DNA of 64,000 nucleotides from Noviherbaspirillum sp. UKPF54 (GTDB taxonomy: Bacteria > Pseudomonadota > Gammaproteobacteria > Burkholderiales > Burkholderiaceae_D): contig NZ_CP040128.1 of the NCBI RefSeq assembly GCF_007874125.1, forward strand, positions 3,968,001 to 4,032,000. Reading direction: 5' to 3'. Shown here piece by piece: positions 45,584 through 60,876 of the stretch (position 1 is the first letter of the stretch; each line of letters begins with the position of its first letter). The position numbers and the translations under genes were made by a program. Below the pieces are notes generated by a model. It searched no databases. It worked only from the letters and a program-made list of their open reading frames with translations, and was not told the origin of the DNA.

Positions 45584-46594
45584 ATGACACAAACCGCCCA
45601 TACCACCATCCTGACCGGCGACCGCCCGACCGGGCCCTTGCACCTCGGCCATTTCGTCGGCAGCCTGCGCAACCGCGTGGCCTACCAGCACGACTACCGG
45701 CAATTCATCATGCTGGCCGACGCCCAGGCCCTGACCGACAACATGGACGACCCCGGCAAGGTGCATCGCAACGTCATCGAAGTCGCCCTCGATTATCTGG
45801 CGGTGGGCATCGATCCGGCGCGCTCGACCGTGTTCATCCAGTCGCAGCTGCCGGAGCTGGCCGAGCTGACCTTCTATTACCTGAACCTGGTCACGGTGGC
45901 CCGGCTGGAGCGCAATCCGACGGTCAAGGAAGAAATCCGCCTGCGCGGCTTCGAGCGCGACATCCCGGCCGGCTTCCTGTGCTATCCGGCCAGCCAGGCG
46001 GCCGACATCACCGCCTTCAAGGCGACGCTGGTGCCGGTCGGCGAAGACCAGGTGCCGATGATCGAGCAAACCAATGAAATCGTGCGCCGCTTCAACCGCA
46101 TCGCCGGCCGCGACGTGCTGGTCGAAGCCACCGCGCTGGTGCCGCCGGTGGGGCGCCTGCCGGGCATCGATGGCAAGGCGAAGATGAGCAAGTCGCTCGG
46201 CAACACCATCAACCTGGGCGCGACGCCCGACGAGATCCGCGCGGCAGTCAAGAAAATCTATACCGACCCGCTGCATCTGCGGGTCGAGGACCCGGGCCAC
46301 CTCGAAGGGAACGTCGCCTTCACCTATCTGGATGCCTTCGACCCCGACCAGGCGGGCTTGGCCGAGCTGAAGGCGCGCTACGTACGCGGCGGGGTGGCCG
46401 ATAGCCTGGTCAAGCGCCGCCTGGAAGACTGCCTGCAGGAATTATTGACACCGATCCGCGCGCGTCGCAAACAGCTTGCGCAAGACCGTGGCCATATCCT
46501 GCAGGTGCTCAGGGAAGGCACCGAGAAGGCGCGCGCCGTAGCGGCCAGCACGCTGGACGAAGTCAAGGCGGCGCTCGGCCTGCGCCATTTCTGA
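45584..46594 (+). CDS. trpS: Tryptophanyl-tRNA synthetase, short (Gram-positive-like, probably auxiliary)
   Basis: 336 residues; ATG preceded by AAAGGAGCCTCC. Class I signatures '[11 protein letters not shown]' (HIGH) near residue 17 and '[10 protein letters not shown]' (KMSKS) near 200. It charges tRNA-Trp. The sequence ('[20 protein letters not shown]', 'ADAQALTDN', '[11 protein letters not shown]') resembles the TrpRS of streptococci and other Firmicutes. It differs from the roughly 400-residue TrpRS ('SGMRPTGALHLGHYHG') that is the usual copy in Burkholderiales. Its expression is gated by the trp attenuator just upstream. This suggests a second, inducible enzyme, as with the attenuated auxiliary TrpRS1 of Streptomyces. 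Whether another trpS exists cannot be seen in this window. Confidence 0.93.
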   Translation: MTQTAHTTILTGDRPTGPLHLGHFVGSLRNRVAYQHDYRQFIMLADAQALTDNMDDPGKVHRNVIEVALDYLAVGIDPARSTVFIQSQLPELAELTFYYLNLVTVARLERNPTVKEEIRLRGFERDIPAGFLCYPASQAADITAFKATLVPVGEDQVPMIEQTNEIVRRFNRIAGRDVLVEATALVPPVGRLPGIDGKAKMSKSLGNTINLGATPDEIRAAVKKIYTDPLHLRVEDPGHLEGNVAFTYLDAFDPDQAGLAELKARYVRGGVADSLVKRRLEDCLQELLTPIRARRKQLAQDRGHILQVLREGTEKARAVAASTLDEVKAALGLRHF

Positions 46595-46599
46595 GACTG

Positions 46600-46633
46600 A
46601 AAAAAAACCCCGCGAGGCTCGCGCCTGCGGGGT
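46600..46633. terminator. Bidirectional terminator hairpin
   Basis: ACCCCGC (46607-46613) pairs with GCGGGGT (46627-46633) around a GC-rich loop, preceded by eight A. On the minus strand this reads as a hairpin followed by T8, ending the DUF2798 operon; on the plus strand it lies right after trpS. Confidence 0.8.
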
Positions 46634-46677
46634 CAATCCACCTATTGCAATGAAAGGGGGAGGAGACAACTTGTGCG

Positions 46678-46959
46678 CTACGCGGCGCGGGCGTCCTGCT
46701 TGAGACTGCGCGCCAGCCAGCGCGTGACCGGACCGAGCACATAGGTCAGCGGAAAGGCGATCGGCCACGACGTCAGCCAGGCTTCCATCCAGGCACCGAC
46801 GAAATCGTTGCCGGCGCCCAGCCACATCAGGCGCAGCACGGCGCTCGTCACCAACATGACCACCCCGCTCAACAGCAATGCCGGCAACATCGACGCCAGC
46901 GCGCGCGAACGGCGCAAGAGTTGCGTCGGAGCCACAGATGCATGCAACAGCGTGGTCAT
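46678..46959 (-). CDS. DUF2798 family small membrane protein
   Basis: 93 residues from the ATG at 46959. Two hydrophobic helices: 'MLPALLLSGVVMLVTSAVLRL' and 'WLTSWPIAFPLTYVLGPVTRWLAR', the DUF2798 pattern. Inner-membrane protein without known role. Follows the 106-residue protein gene by 16 bases; both are probably controlled by the divergent LysR regulator. Confidence 0.8.
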   Translation of the reverse strand: MTTLLHASVAPTQLLRRSRALASMLPALLLSGVVMLVTSAVLRLMWLGAGNDFVGAWMEAWLTSWPIAFPLTYVLGPVTRWLARSLKQDARAA

Positions 46960-46975
46960 GGTGCTGTGCAACCGC

Positions 46976-47296
46976 TCAATTGCCGCGCGCGGCGATGGCG
47001 CGCAATTCGGCGGCCAGGGCAGGCTGGGTGCCTTCGTAGTCGCGCGCCAGGCGGTTGAGCATCAGGACGCCTTGCATGGTGCGGCGTGCAGTGCGTTCTT
47101 CCAGCGTGCGGCGCGGCTTGACGACCAACAACGCGGCGCGCAGCAAGCCGACCAGCAGCGGCTTGAACATCACGAACAGGGCAGCCAGCACGGAAAAACC
47201 GAGCAGCGGGCGCGCCATGCTGATGGCGGTGCCGGCAAACGCTTCGGCAACCGGCAGTGCGGCTTGGGCGGGGAAGGCGATAGTCAGGATAGACAT
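46976..47296 (-). CDS. Small membrane protein of unknown function
   Basis: 106 residues. One central hydrophobic helix (about 25-60, 'ARPLLGFSVLAALFVMFKPLLVGLLRAALLVV') and a basic C-terminal cytoplasmic part. I do not recognise the family. It is first in an operon with the DUF2798 gene and divergent from a LysR regulator (148-base shared region), so it may belong to an inducible membrane or export function. Confidence 0.7.
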   Translation of the reverse strand: MSILTIAFPAQAALPVAEAFAGTAISMARPLLGFSVLAALFVMFKPLLVGLLRAALLVVKPRRTLEERTARRTMQGVLMLNRLARDYEGTQPALAAELRAIAARGN

Positions 47297-47444
47297 TATT
47301 TACTCCAATCAACTTTTTCTTTGCTGCATTGCACTATAGACAGACGAAAGTTATATAGCCAATTTCAAATCCACATATCAGCTATAATCTTCGTGAATAA
47401 CTTAAAATTCGTTTTCTTTTTAATAATCAATCATTTGCGCTGCC
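47297..47444. promoter_or_regulatory. Divergent LysR control region
   Basis: A+T-rich intergenic region between the LysR gene and its divergent partner. TATAGC (47354-47359) and GCTATA (47381-47386) form a spaced dyad, and TATAAT (47383-47388) is a good -10 for the LysR gene. The dyad is a candidate LysR site overlapping its own promoter. Confidence 0.45.
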
Positions 47445-48419
47445 ATGAGCTTTCTGACACTGGATCTGAATCTGCTGCGTGTGTTTGACGCGGTGATGAC
47501 TGAGCAAAACCTGACGCGCGCCGCCAGCCGTCTTGCAATGACGCAACCCGCGGTCTCGAACGCCTTGCGGCGCCTGCGCGACGCGCTCGGCGACGAATTG
47601 CTGATCCGCACCGCGCATGGCGTCAAGCCCACGCCACGCGCCGAAAACCTGTGGCCATCGGTGCGGCGCGCGCTGTCGGAACTGGAAGAAGCGATCGAGC
47701 CGGAACAGACCTTCGATATCGCCAGCGCGCAGACAACATTCCGTATGGCAATGGCCGACGCGACTGCGGCGCTCTGGCTGCCGTCGCTGGTACGCTCGAT
47801 CGAGCGCGAGGCGCCGGGCATCATGGTGCGCATGGTGCCGCTGACGACGCGCGAGCCGCGCCCGATGTTGTTGCGAGGCGACATCGACCTGGCGGTTGGC
47901 TTTTTCCCGGGCGTCGTCGCTCAGCTCGCCGGCGGCCAGCAGAACGTGTCGGTTTCGCCGATCCGGCACGAGCAGCTGTATTCGGGCCGCTACGTGTGCG
48001 TCATGCGCAAGAACCATCCGCTGGCCGGCCGCGAGCTGACGGTCGATTCCTACTGCGCGGCGAATCATGTGCTGGTGAGCTTTTCCGGCCGCGCCCACGG
48101 CCTGGTGGACGAGGCGCTGGCGCAGCTGGGACGCGAACGGCGCATCCTGCTGACGGTCAACCAGTTCTTCACCGCCGGGCGCGTGGTGGCCACCTCCGAC
48201 CTGATCATGGTGCTGCCGCAGCACCTGATCGCCTCCACCGGCATGCCCGGCGGCTCGCTGGTGATGAAGGAGCTGCCGTTCGCGATGCCGAACATGCACA
48301 TCGACCTGCTGTGGCATGAACGCGATACGCGCAGCCCGGCGCACAAGTGGCTGCGCGCGCACCTGAGCGGCACGACCAGGGAAACGATGACGAAAGCGGG
48401 AATCGTGCCGGTGGCGTAA
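47445..48419 (+). CDS. LysR family transcriptional regulator
   Basis: 324 residues. N-terminal winged HTH ('LDLNLLRVFDAVMTEQNLTRAASRLAMTQPAVSNALRRLRDALGDELLIRTAHGVKPT', 6-64), linker helix, then a periplasmic-binding-like effector domain. NodD/LeuO-like branch by the 'LNLLRVFDAVM' start. It is divergent from two small membrane-protein genes, its probable targets. Confidence 0.93.
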   Translation: MSFLTLDLNLLRVFDAVMTEQNLTRAASRLAMTQPAVSNALRRLRDALGDELLIRTAHGVKPTPRAENLWPSVRRALSELEEAIEPEQTFDIASAQTTFRMAMADATAALWLPSLVRSIEREAPGIMVRMVPLTTREPRPMLLRGDIDLAVGFFPGVVAQLAGGQQNVSVSPIRHEQLYSGRYVCVMRKNHPLAGRELTVDSYCAANHVLVSFSGRAHGLVDEALAQLGRERRILLTVNQFFTAGRVVATSDLIMVLPQHLIASTGMPGGSLVMKELPFAMPNMHIDLLWHERDTRSPAHKWLRAHLSGTTRETMTKAGIVPVA

Positions 48420-48501
48420 CGCTGGGCAAGGCAGCGCAGGAAAAGGCGCTGTCGCCAGGCGGGGCGCACTCCGCCCGGCGATATTGATATATTCTTGGCA
48501 G

Positions 48502-49836
48502 ATGGATACCAGTGCGCCTGCCTTGCAGCCCAATATCGCCGACCTCTTGCTCGACGCGGTCTTCCTGGTCGATGTCGGCGGGCACGTCGTGTACGCGAGC
48601 GCGGCATGCGAGCGTATCCTCGGCTACACGCCGGCCGAGTTGATCGGCCGGTCCCTGATGGATTTCATCGTGCCGGAAGACCGCGCGCGGACCCTGGAAG
48701 AAGCCCGGCATGTCATGGCCGGGCACCCGCGCATCGGGTTCGAAAACCGCTATATCCGCAAGGACGGCCGCCAGGCGCATATCATGTGGTCCGCCCGCTG
48801 GTCGGAAGCGGACCAGCTGCGCATCGGCGTGGCGCGCGACGTCACCGAACGCAAGCATGCGGAAGAAATGCAGGCCGCGCTCTATGCCGTGTCCGAGGCG
48901 GCCCATGCCGCCACCGACCTGCGCGCCATGTACCGGGAAATGCACCGCATCGTCGCGCAACTGGTGCCGCTGGCCGGGTTCGCCGTCGCCACCTACGATC
49001 CCAGGACCAAGCAGCTCGGCTTCGCGTACCAGAGGGATTTGCACGGCAACTCGCCGCTCATCCAGGAAGCGGCCGCGCGCCAGTATTGCATCGAGGTGAT
49101 CGGCAGCGGGCAGCCGCTGCTGCTGGCCGATGATTTGCTGCTAACCCCACCTGTCGAAAACGCCATGCCCGGCAGCGGGGCTTGCCTGGTGCTGCCGCTC
49201 ATTACTCAACAGGAGGCGATCGGCGCCCTGGTCCTGAAAAGCCTGCCGGGCACGATCTACTCCGACAAGGAAAAGGAACTGCTGCAATTCGTCTCGGCGC
49301 AGGTAGCGACGGCGATGGAACGCAAGCGCCTGAACGGCGAGCTGCTGCGCGCGGCGCGTCACGACGAATTGACCGGCCTGCCGAATCGCCGCCTGTTCCA
49401 CGACCGCATGGCCTCGGCGCTGGCCAGATGCAAGCGCAAGCAGGGACGCCTGGCGCTGCTGTACCTCGACATCGACGATTTCAAGCAAGTCAACGACAGC
49501 TACGGCCACGCGGCCGGCGACCTGTTGCTACAGGAAGTCGCGCAACGCCTGGCACGGTGCGTGCGAGAGGAAGACACGGTGGCGCGGCTGGGCGGGGACG
49601 AGTTCGTGGTGCTGCTGGAGGAGGTGCACGGGCCGGACGATGCGTCGCACATCGCGGACAAGATCCGCGGCGCCGTGCAGCAGCCGGTCCACATCGACGG
49701 CCTTGCGTGGCAAACGCGCACCAGCATCGGCACGGCGCTCTATCCCGAACACGGATTGGAAGCGGAAGACTTGATCAAGCATGCGGACAAGGCCATGTAC
49801 CGCGATAAACGGTCCAAGGCCCGCGCATTCAAATAA
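48502..49836 (+). CDS. PAS-GAF-GGDEF diguanylate cyclase
   Basis: 444 residues from the ATG at 48502; a TTG at 48484 is in frame. Order: PAS (about 8-125, 'LLDAVFLVDVGGHVVYASAACERILGY' with PAC end 'VARDVTERKHAEE'), GAF (about 140-285), GGDEF (about 290-444). The active site 'LGGDEFVVLLEE' is intact. There is no RxxD inhibitory site five residues before it ('REEDTVARLGG'), so no product inhibition is expected. Makes c-di-GMP. Cytosolic, no membrane helix. Confidence 0.92.
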   Translation: MDTSAPALQPNIADLLLDAVFLVDVGGHVVYASAACERILGYTPAELIGRSLMDFIVPEDRARTLEEARHVMAGHPRIGFENRYIRKDGRQAHIMWSARWSEADQLRIGVARDVTERKHAEEMQAALYAVSEAAHAATDLRAMYREMHRIVAQLVPLAGFAVATYDPRTKQLGFAYQRDLHGNSPLIQEAAARQYCIEVIGSGQPLLLADDLLLTPPVENAMPGSGACLVLPLITQQEAIGALVLKSLPGTIYSDKEKELLQFVSAQVATAMERKRLNGELLRAARHDELTGLPNRRLFHDRMASALARCKRKQGRLALLYLDIDDFKQVNDSYGHAAGDLLLQEVAQRLARCVREEDTVARLGGDEFVVLLEEVHGPDDASHIADKIRGAVQQPVHIDGLAWQTRTSIGTALYPEHGLEAEDLIKHADKAMYRDKRSKARAFK

Positions 49837-49847
49837 CCCGCAGGGCG

Positions 49848-51188
<1,341 letters not shown>

Positions 51189-51438
51189 AGAGAATTGCTC
51201 CGGGAATCCGCCTTGCGTGCTTGGCACGAACCAGTCTAAGGGGAATCGCTGATGGAAATGAACGCGGAAAGAGGATCTGATCGCGGGCGTCGACACGCAG
51301 GCTGGCAAGAGGACCAACGCGGGCCCAAGTGTAACACCGATCGGTGAAGCGCACCGGGCGGGACGTGATGGCACCGCCCGGCGTGAAGAACGCCCGCCAT
51401 GGCGCGGGCATTCCTGCTTCAAGCTGCCCCAAGCATCT

Positions 51439-52560
51439 TCAGTCGGCGCTGTTGTTCTCGTTGTGAAAACCGAACATCATCTGCACCATGTTGTACTCGC
51501 CGATCGGCGCGCCCGGGTCGCCGATGACCTGCATCAGCTGGTTGCAAAAACGGGTGGTGTGCTTGCCGGTGCCTTCGAAGATGTCGTGGTATTCGGCGCG
51601 GCCCCAGATGTAGAAGTACTTCTTCCCCTGCTGCACCGCGGCCAGTTCCTCGGCGCCGATGCTGCCGGGCGTGCCTTCGACCAGCGCGCGCGGCCCGGCG
51701 ATGGCGTTCACCGTGTCCTGCCGGTCGCCCGGAAAATCGTAATCCTGCGGCAGCGGTTCATCGAGCAAGCGATACGTGGTGGTGATCTCCAGCCCCTTGG
51801 TCGGCGTGTTGCCGCTGTTTTCCCACACCGGGTGCAGCGTCCAGCGGTACTGGCCGGTGGCATCGTCAAGATGCAGGAAGGTTTTGAACTCGCGCAGGAA
51901 CATGAAAGCGCGCTGCCCCGCGACCAGCGCATTCTCCGCGGTGCGCGCCGTCTTTTCCGCCGCCTGCGCGGTGTCGCCGGTGGCCCGCGCCGTCTGCTCC
52001 AGGCGGCGCGACTGGGCGCGCGCGATGCTCACCAGCAGGCCGGCCAGCAGGACGAGCAGGACATCGGTGGCCTTGACCTGGTACAGGAAGTTGTCAAGCC
52101 AGCCGGGCTGCGTGGGCGCTGCCGGCGGCACCGGCGCGGCGGCGGGCTTGGGCGCAGGGACATCCTGCGCCGCCAGCGCGGGCGCGGCGACCTTTTCCGC
52201 CGCCACGCTTGCAGGGGATGGCAAGGCGACGGGAGCGCTATCGTCCGCAGCCTTGATGGGCGCGGCATGAACCGGCGCAATATTGGCCGGCTCGGCATTG
52301 GCGGCCGGCTCGTCGGCGGCGGCGCCGGCCGTGCCCGACGCACCCGATGCGCCCGGTGCCTGTTCCCGGGTGGCGGCTTTCGCCGCATGCCGGCGCGCGC
52401 GGTGCGCGTGATGGGATGACGGCTTGCTGTCCTGAGCGGCGGGTGCAGGCGCGGCGGCGGCTTCCGGCTTGGCATCCGCCGCCGGTTCTTCCTGTGCCAG
52501 CGCCGATTGGCCGACGCTGCAGGCGAGCAGGAGCGCGGCAAAAACATGTCTTACTTTCAT
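51439..52560 (-). CDS. Membrane protein of unknown function with Ala/Pro-rich N-terminal half
   Basis: 373 residues. Signal peptide (1-22), a low-complexity Ala/Pro-rich stretch (about 23-150) with a His/Arg cluster ('[13 protein letters not shown]'), one membrane helix ('[15 protein letters not shown]', about 165-180) and a short coiled coil. The C-terminal domain (about 215-373, '[46 protein letters not shown]') resembles a widespread single-helix 'NSGNTPA' family of unknown function. It is upstream of rhlE on the same strand, 250 bases away, and has no obvious partner. Confidence 0.7.
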   Translation of the reverse strand: MKVRHVFAALLLACSVGQSALAQEEPAADAKPEAAAAPAPAAQDSKPSSHHAHRARRHAAKAATREQAPGASGASGTAGAAADEPAANAEPANIAPVHAAPIKAADDSAPVALPSPASVAAEKVAAPALAAQDVPAPKPAAAPVPPAAPTQPGWLDNFLYQVKATDVLLVLLAGLLVSIARAQSRRLEQTARATGDTAQAAEKTARTAENALVAGQRAFMFLREFKTFLHLDDATGQYRWTLHPVWENSGNTPTKGLEITTTYRLLDEPLPQDYDFPGDRQDTVNAIAGPRALVEGTPGSIGAEELAAVQQGKKYFYIWGRAEYHDIFEGTGKHTTRFCNQLMQVIGDPGAPIGEYNMVQMMFGFHNENNSAD

Positions 52561-52745
52561 TGATCTTCCCAGTTGAATTGAACGATTGCCACGCCGCCCG
52601 CGCTGTGCGCATGCGGGGCGGGGGCTGTCGAGTGCTGTTAGTCTGGGAAAACTTGCCGGAGTTCAATATCGGCGGATGCCGGGGAAGCCACTATTGCCGC
52701 CGTAGCCATGCCCCGTCCCCGTGTGCGCGGGGACGGAGGCCGGAT

Positions 52746-57644
<4,899 letters not shown>

Positions 57645-57737
57645 GACAGTGTTTCCTTTGGCAATCCGGGAAGAACGGGAGGGCGCATCGTGATGCGCCG
57701 GATGGGGCTCAACGCAAGCGGCGCATCGCGATGCGCT

Positions 57738-59600
57738 CTACGCGTTGCTGGTATGCAGGAAGCGTTCGACCAGCGAGTCGGCCGGCAGCGGCTTGCTGTA
57801 GAAATAGCCCTGGTGCTCGTCGCAGCCGAGTTCCTGCAGGATGTCGAGCTGCTCCTGCGTTTCGACGCCTTCGGCCACCACACGCAGCGTCAGCGCGCGC
57901 GCCATCATCACGATGGCCGAGACGATGGCATGGTCGCCCAGGTCCTTGCCCAAGTCGCGCACGAAGGATTGGTCGATCTTGAGGATGTCGATCGGCAGCG
58001 ATTTCAGCACCGACAGCGAGGAGTAGCCGGTGCCGAAATCGTCGATGGCGATCGTGATGCCGCTGTCGCTGATCTGGCGCAGCACCGACGACGCCTTGTC
58101 GACGTCCTCGATCAGCAGCGATTCGGTGATCTCCAGCTGCAGCGACGACGGCGGCACGTCGTAGCGGAGCAGCGCGCGGTGTATCACCTCGGGCAGGTCG
58201 GCGTACAGCTGCGGGATCGAGATGTTGACCGCGATCGGCAGGTTGGGGAAGACCTTGGACGAATACTGCCAGGAGCGCGCCTGCTCGCAGGCGGCGGCGA
58301 TCACCCATTCGCCGATCGGCACCACCTGCCCGGTCTCGACGGCGGCCTGCATGAACTGGCCGCCGGAGAGCAGTCCCAGGCGCGGATGATGCCAGCGCAA
58401 CAGCGCCTCCACGCCGGCCACGCGGCCGGATGCCGCTTCCACCTTGGGCTGGTAGTACAGCTCGAATTCATTGTTTTCCAGCGCCTGCTGCAGCTCCTGC
58501 TCCAGTCGGGAACGTTCGAGCATCTTCGCATTGAGCTCCTCGTGGAAGAATTGCATGCTGCCGCGCCGCTCCTGCTTGGCGTGGTACATCGCCAGGTCGG
58601 CGCTGCGCATGAGCTCGTTCACCGTGGCCCCGTCCTGCGGGAACAGGCTGATGCCCACCGAGGCCGAGGTGCTGATGCTTTGCGATTGCACCGAAAACGG
58701 CGCGGCGTTGGCCTTGATGATTTTCCTGGCCACTTCCGCGGCAGCGTTATACGAAGGCAGGTCTTCCATCAGCACCACGAATTCGTCGCCGCCCAGCCGC
58801 GCGACCATGTCGGCGCTGCGCACCGAATGCCGCACGCGCTCGGCCACCTGCAGCAGCAGTTCGTCACCGGCATCGTGGCCGAGCGTGTCGTTGATGCTCT
58901 TGAACTTGTCCATGTCGAGAAACAGCAGCGCCAGCCGCTCGCCGTGGCGCGAGGCGCGCATGATCGCGTGCTCCAGGTGTTCCACCAGCGAGCGCCGGTT
59001 CAGCAGGCCGGTCAGGGCATCCTTGGTCGCCAGTTCGTTGGCGCGTTCCTCGGCCTGGCGGCGCTCCTCGATTTCCTTTTCAAGGGCGGCATTGATGCGT
59101 CTGAGTTCTTCCATTTGCTGCACCTGTAGGTCGCGGTTGATCAGCGCCAGCGTTTCTTTTTGCGACTGCAACTGGATATTTTTCCTGGCCAGCTCGATGA
59201 AGACGCCGACCTTGCTATGGAGCATTTGGGGAATGACGGGGCTGATCAGGTAATCGACCGCACCGTGCTGATAGCCCTTCAGACGGTGCATTTCGTCGGC
59301 GTAATAGGCGGTGATGAAAATGATCGGCACCGACGCCGAGCGCGGGTGCGAATGGATGGTGGCGGCCGTTTCGAATCCGTCCATGCCCGGCATGCTTACA
59401 TCGAGCAAGATCACGGCGAACTGCTGGTCGAGCACCTTGCGCAAGGCTTCGGCGCCGGACATCGCCGTCACGACTTCATATTCGTCGGCATGCGGTCCAT
59501 GGGTCAGCAGGGTTTGCAGGGCAAGCAGGCTTGCAGGGTGATCGTTGACCAGTAGTACTTTTGGCTTGAACAATTGATGGGCCTCACTGATGGCATACAC
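57738..59600 (-). CDS. Response regulator with GGDEF and EAL domains
   Basis: 620 residues. REC domain (about 12-135; phospho-Asp in 'VILLDVSMPGMDGF'), coiled-coil linker, GGDEF (about 195-350, 'LGGDEFVVLMED' intact) and EAL (about 365-615, 'GVEALLRW', 'ITESLL', 'DDFGTGYSSL', 'VVAEGVETQEQ'). Both c-di-GMP synthesis and breakdown motifs are complete, so the net activity depends on phosphorylation. It lies 93 bases upstream of, and on the same strand as, the poly-HAMP kinase gene; the two probably form a signalling pair. Confidence 0.94.
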   Translation of the reverse strand: MYAISEAHQLFKPKVLLVNDHPASLLALQTLLTHGPHADEYEVVTAMSGAEALRKVLDQQFAVILLDVSMPGMDGFETAATIHSHPRSASVPIIFITAYYADEMHRLKGYQHGAVDYLISPVIPQMLHSKVGVFIELARKNIQLQSQKETLALINRDLQVQQMEELRRINAALEKEIEERRQAEERANELATKDALTGLLNRRSLVEHLEHAIMRASRHGERLALLFLDMDKFKSINDTLGHDAGDELLLQVAERVRHSVRSADMVARLGGDEFVVLMEDLPSYNAAAEVARKIIKANAAPFSVQSQSISTSASVGISLFPQDGATVNELMRSADLAMYHAKQERRGSMQFFHEELNAKMLERSRLEQELQQALENNEFELYYQPKVEAASGRVAGVEALLRWHHPRLGLLSGGQFMQAAVETGQVVPIGEWVIAAACEQARSWQYSSKVFPNLPIAVNISIPQLYADLPEVIHRALLRYDVPPSSLQLEITESLLIEDVDKASSVLRQISDSGITIAIDDFGTGYSSLSVLKSLPIDILKIDQSFVRDLGKDLGDHAIVSAIVMMARALTLRVVAEGVETQEQLDILQELGCDEHQGYFYSKPLPADSLVERFLHTSNA

Positions 59601-60023
59601 CGCCGCAAAAACCTCAAACAGATTGCCGCATTTCCCTCCCGTCCGTTCTGTTGCGGCACAAGGGAAGCGCTTCAGCCAAAAAATAGGCGTGTTCGATCAG
59701 GCTGCCGGTAAGAGGGACAATAGGAGCGACCTTCCCTGACGGCGTTGCCTGTTTGAATGTTTCTGGGCGTTATTAATAGAAATAATGGTTTCCTTTAGAA
59801 GCATGAATTGAATCAACGTTCCCTGACTGCCGATGAAAAAATAGGAAGCGGAGCTAGATAATTTCAACACAGCAACGCCGCGCACCGCGAACATTGCCGG
59901 GAAGAATTTCTTTGGGTAAATAACGAGAAAATGTCCCGGCCGGCGGGACATGAAAGAAGATGAGCGGTGCAGCCGCATGCCGGCCGCTAATTTCACTAGC
60001 GCAACATCATGGCGCGCAAGCGC
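59601..60023. other. 423-base intergenic region
   Basis: The only open frame (minus strand 59697-59996, 99 codons) has codon use unlike its neighbours and no family features, so I do not call a gene. The middle part (about 59740-59850) is A+T-rich and may hold the promoter of the REC-GGDEF-EAL / kinase operon. No clear hairpin or operator was found. Confidence 0.5.
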
Positions 60024-60791
60024 TCAATCGAGGAAATCGGCGTATTCCTTTTGCGCGTAGCCCTGCAAGCCTTTCCAGGGCAAGACCGTGGCGAGCGCCG
60101 CCCGGGGCTTGACCTCGATGCGCTGGAAAAAGCGGCCCTGGCGGTCGCCGCTCTCGACCACCAGCGGGATCATCTTCCTTTCATCCCACAGCACGCGCTG
60201 GAACACGCCGTTCCTTTCCCTTTCGCGCCAGCGCGCGCCGGGCGCGGGCGAGGGCCGGTTCGACAACGGCAGCGCGGCGACGCTTTGCGGATCGAGCAGG
60301 AAAAAGGCATTGGTCCAGGAGCCGTCGAAGTTCACGTTGTCGTAGTCGGCCGGCGCAATCGCCACCACTTCCCGCTCGCGCGCGTCGACAAACTCCAGCC
60401 TCGGCTGGCCGCCTTCGCGCACCACGTGGCGCGACAGCACCGCGTAATTGAAATGCTTGTGCTCATGCGTGCGGGCGGATGCCTGCTGCGCGGCGGCGCC
60501 CCGGTCTTCATGCGCATGATCGTCACCATGATCGTGTGCCACCTCTTTCGGCAGCACCCGCGCGACCCATACGTGATCCCTGCGGCGCAGCATCGTTTCA
60601 TCGTAGCGGCTTTCGCGCAGCACGCCTTCCGCGGTCAGCACGCGGGTGTAATAGCGGATCGCCAGGTCGAGGTCCGGGCCCTGCGCGGCGGGCTGCGGCT
60701 TCGATGCCTGAGCGAATGCGGGAACGGCCAGCAGCAGCGCGCCGGCGGCGGCGAGGGCGCGGCGCCGCAAATTCTGGATGGAGTACGGCAT
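60024..60791 (-). CDS. His-rich secreted protein linked to alkaline phosphatases
   Basis: 255 residues from the ATG at 60791. Signal peptide 1-28 ('AVPAFAQ'). Residues about 85-112 are rich in His and Asp ('AHDHGDDHAHED', 'RTHEHKH'), a likely metal-binding loop. The rest is beta-rich with 'FVDAREREVVAIAPADYDNVNFDGSWTNAFFLLDPQSV'. Family not recognised. It follows the alkaline phosphatase gene by 85 bases on the same strand. Since alkaline phosphatases need zinc and magnesium, a metal-supply or accessory role is a fair guess. Confidence 0.7.
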   Translation of the reverse strand: MPYSIQNLRRRALAAAGALLLAVPAFAQASKPQPAAQGPDLDLAIRYYTRVLTAEGVLRESRYDETMLRRRDHVWVARVLPKEVAHDHGDDHAHEDRGAAAQQASARTHEHKHFNYAVLSRHVVREGGQPRLEFVDAREREVVAIAPADYDNVNFDGSWTNAFFLLDPQSVAALPLSNRPSPAPGARWRERERNGVFQRVLWDERKMIPLVVESGDRQGRFFQRIEVKPRAALATVLPWKGLQGYAQKEYADFLD

Positions 60792-60876
60792 ATGGTCTTC
60801 TTTCAGCAAGGGTCAGGGCTGCGTCCCTCACCTTGCCAGGGGCGGGACGCAGCCAGGTGGCGGATGAAACGGCGTG

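Noticed and set aside
59697..59996. 99-codon minus-strand frame in the 59.6-60.0 kb gap
   Set aside because: No ribosome site, no family features, and codon use unlike the neighbouring genes.
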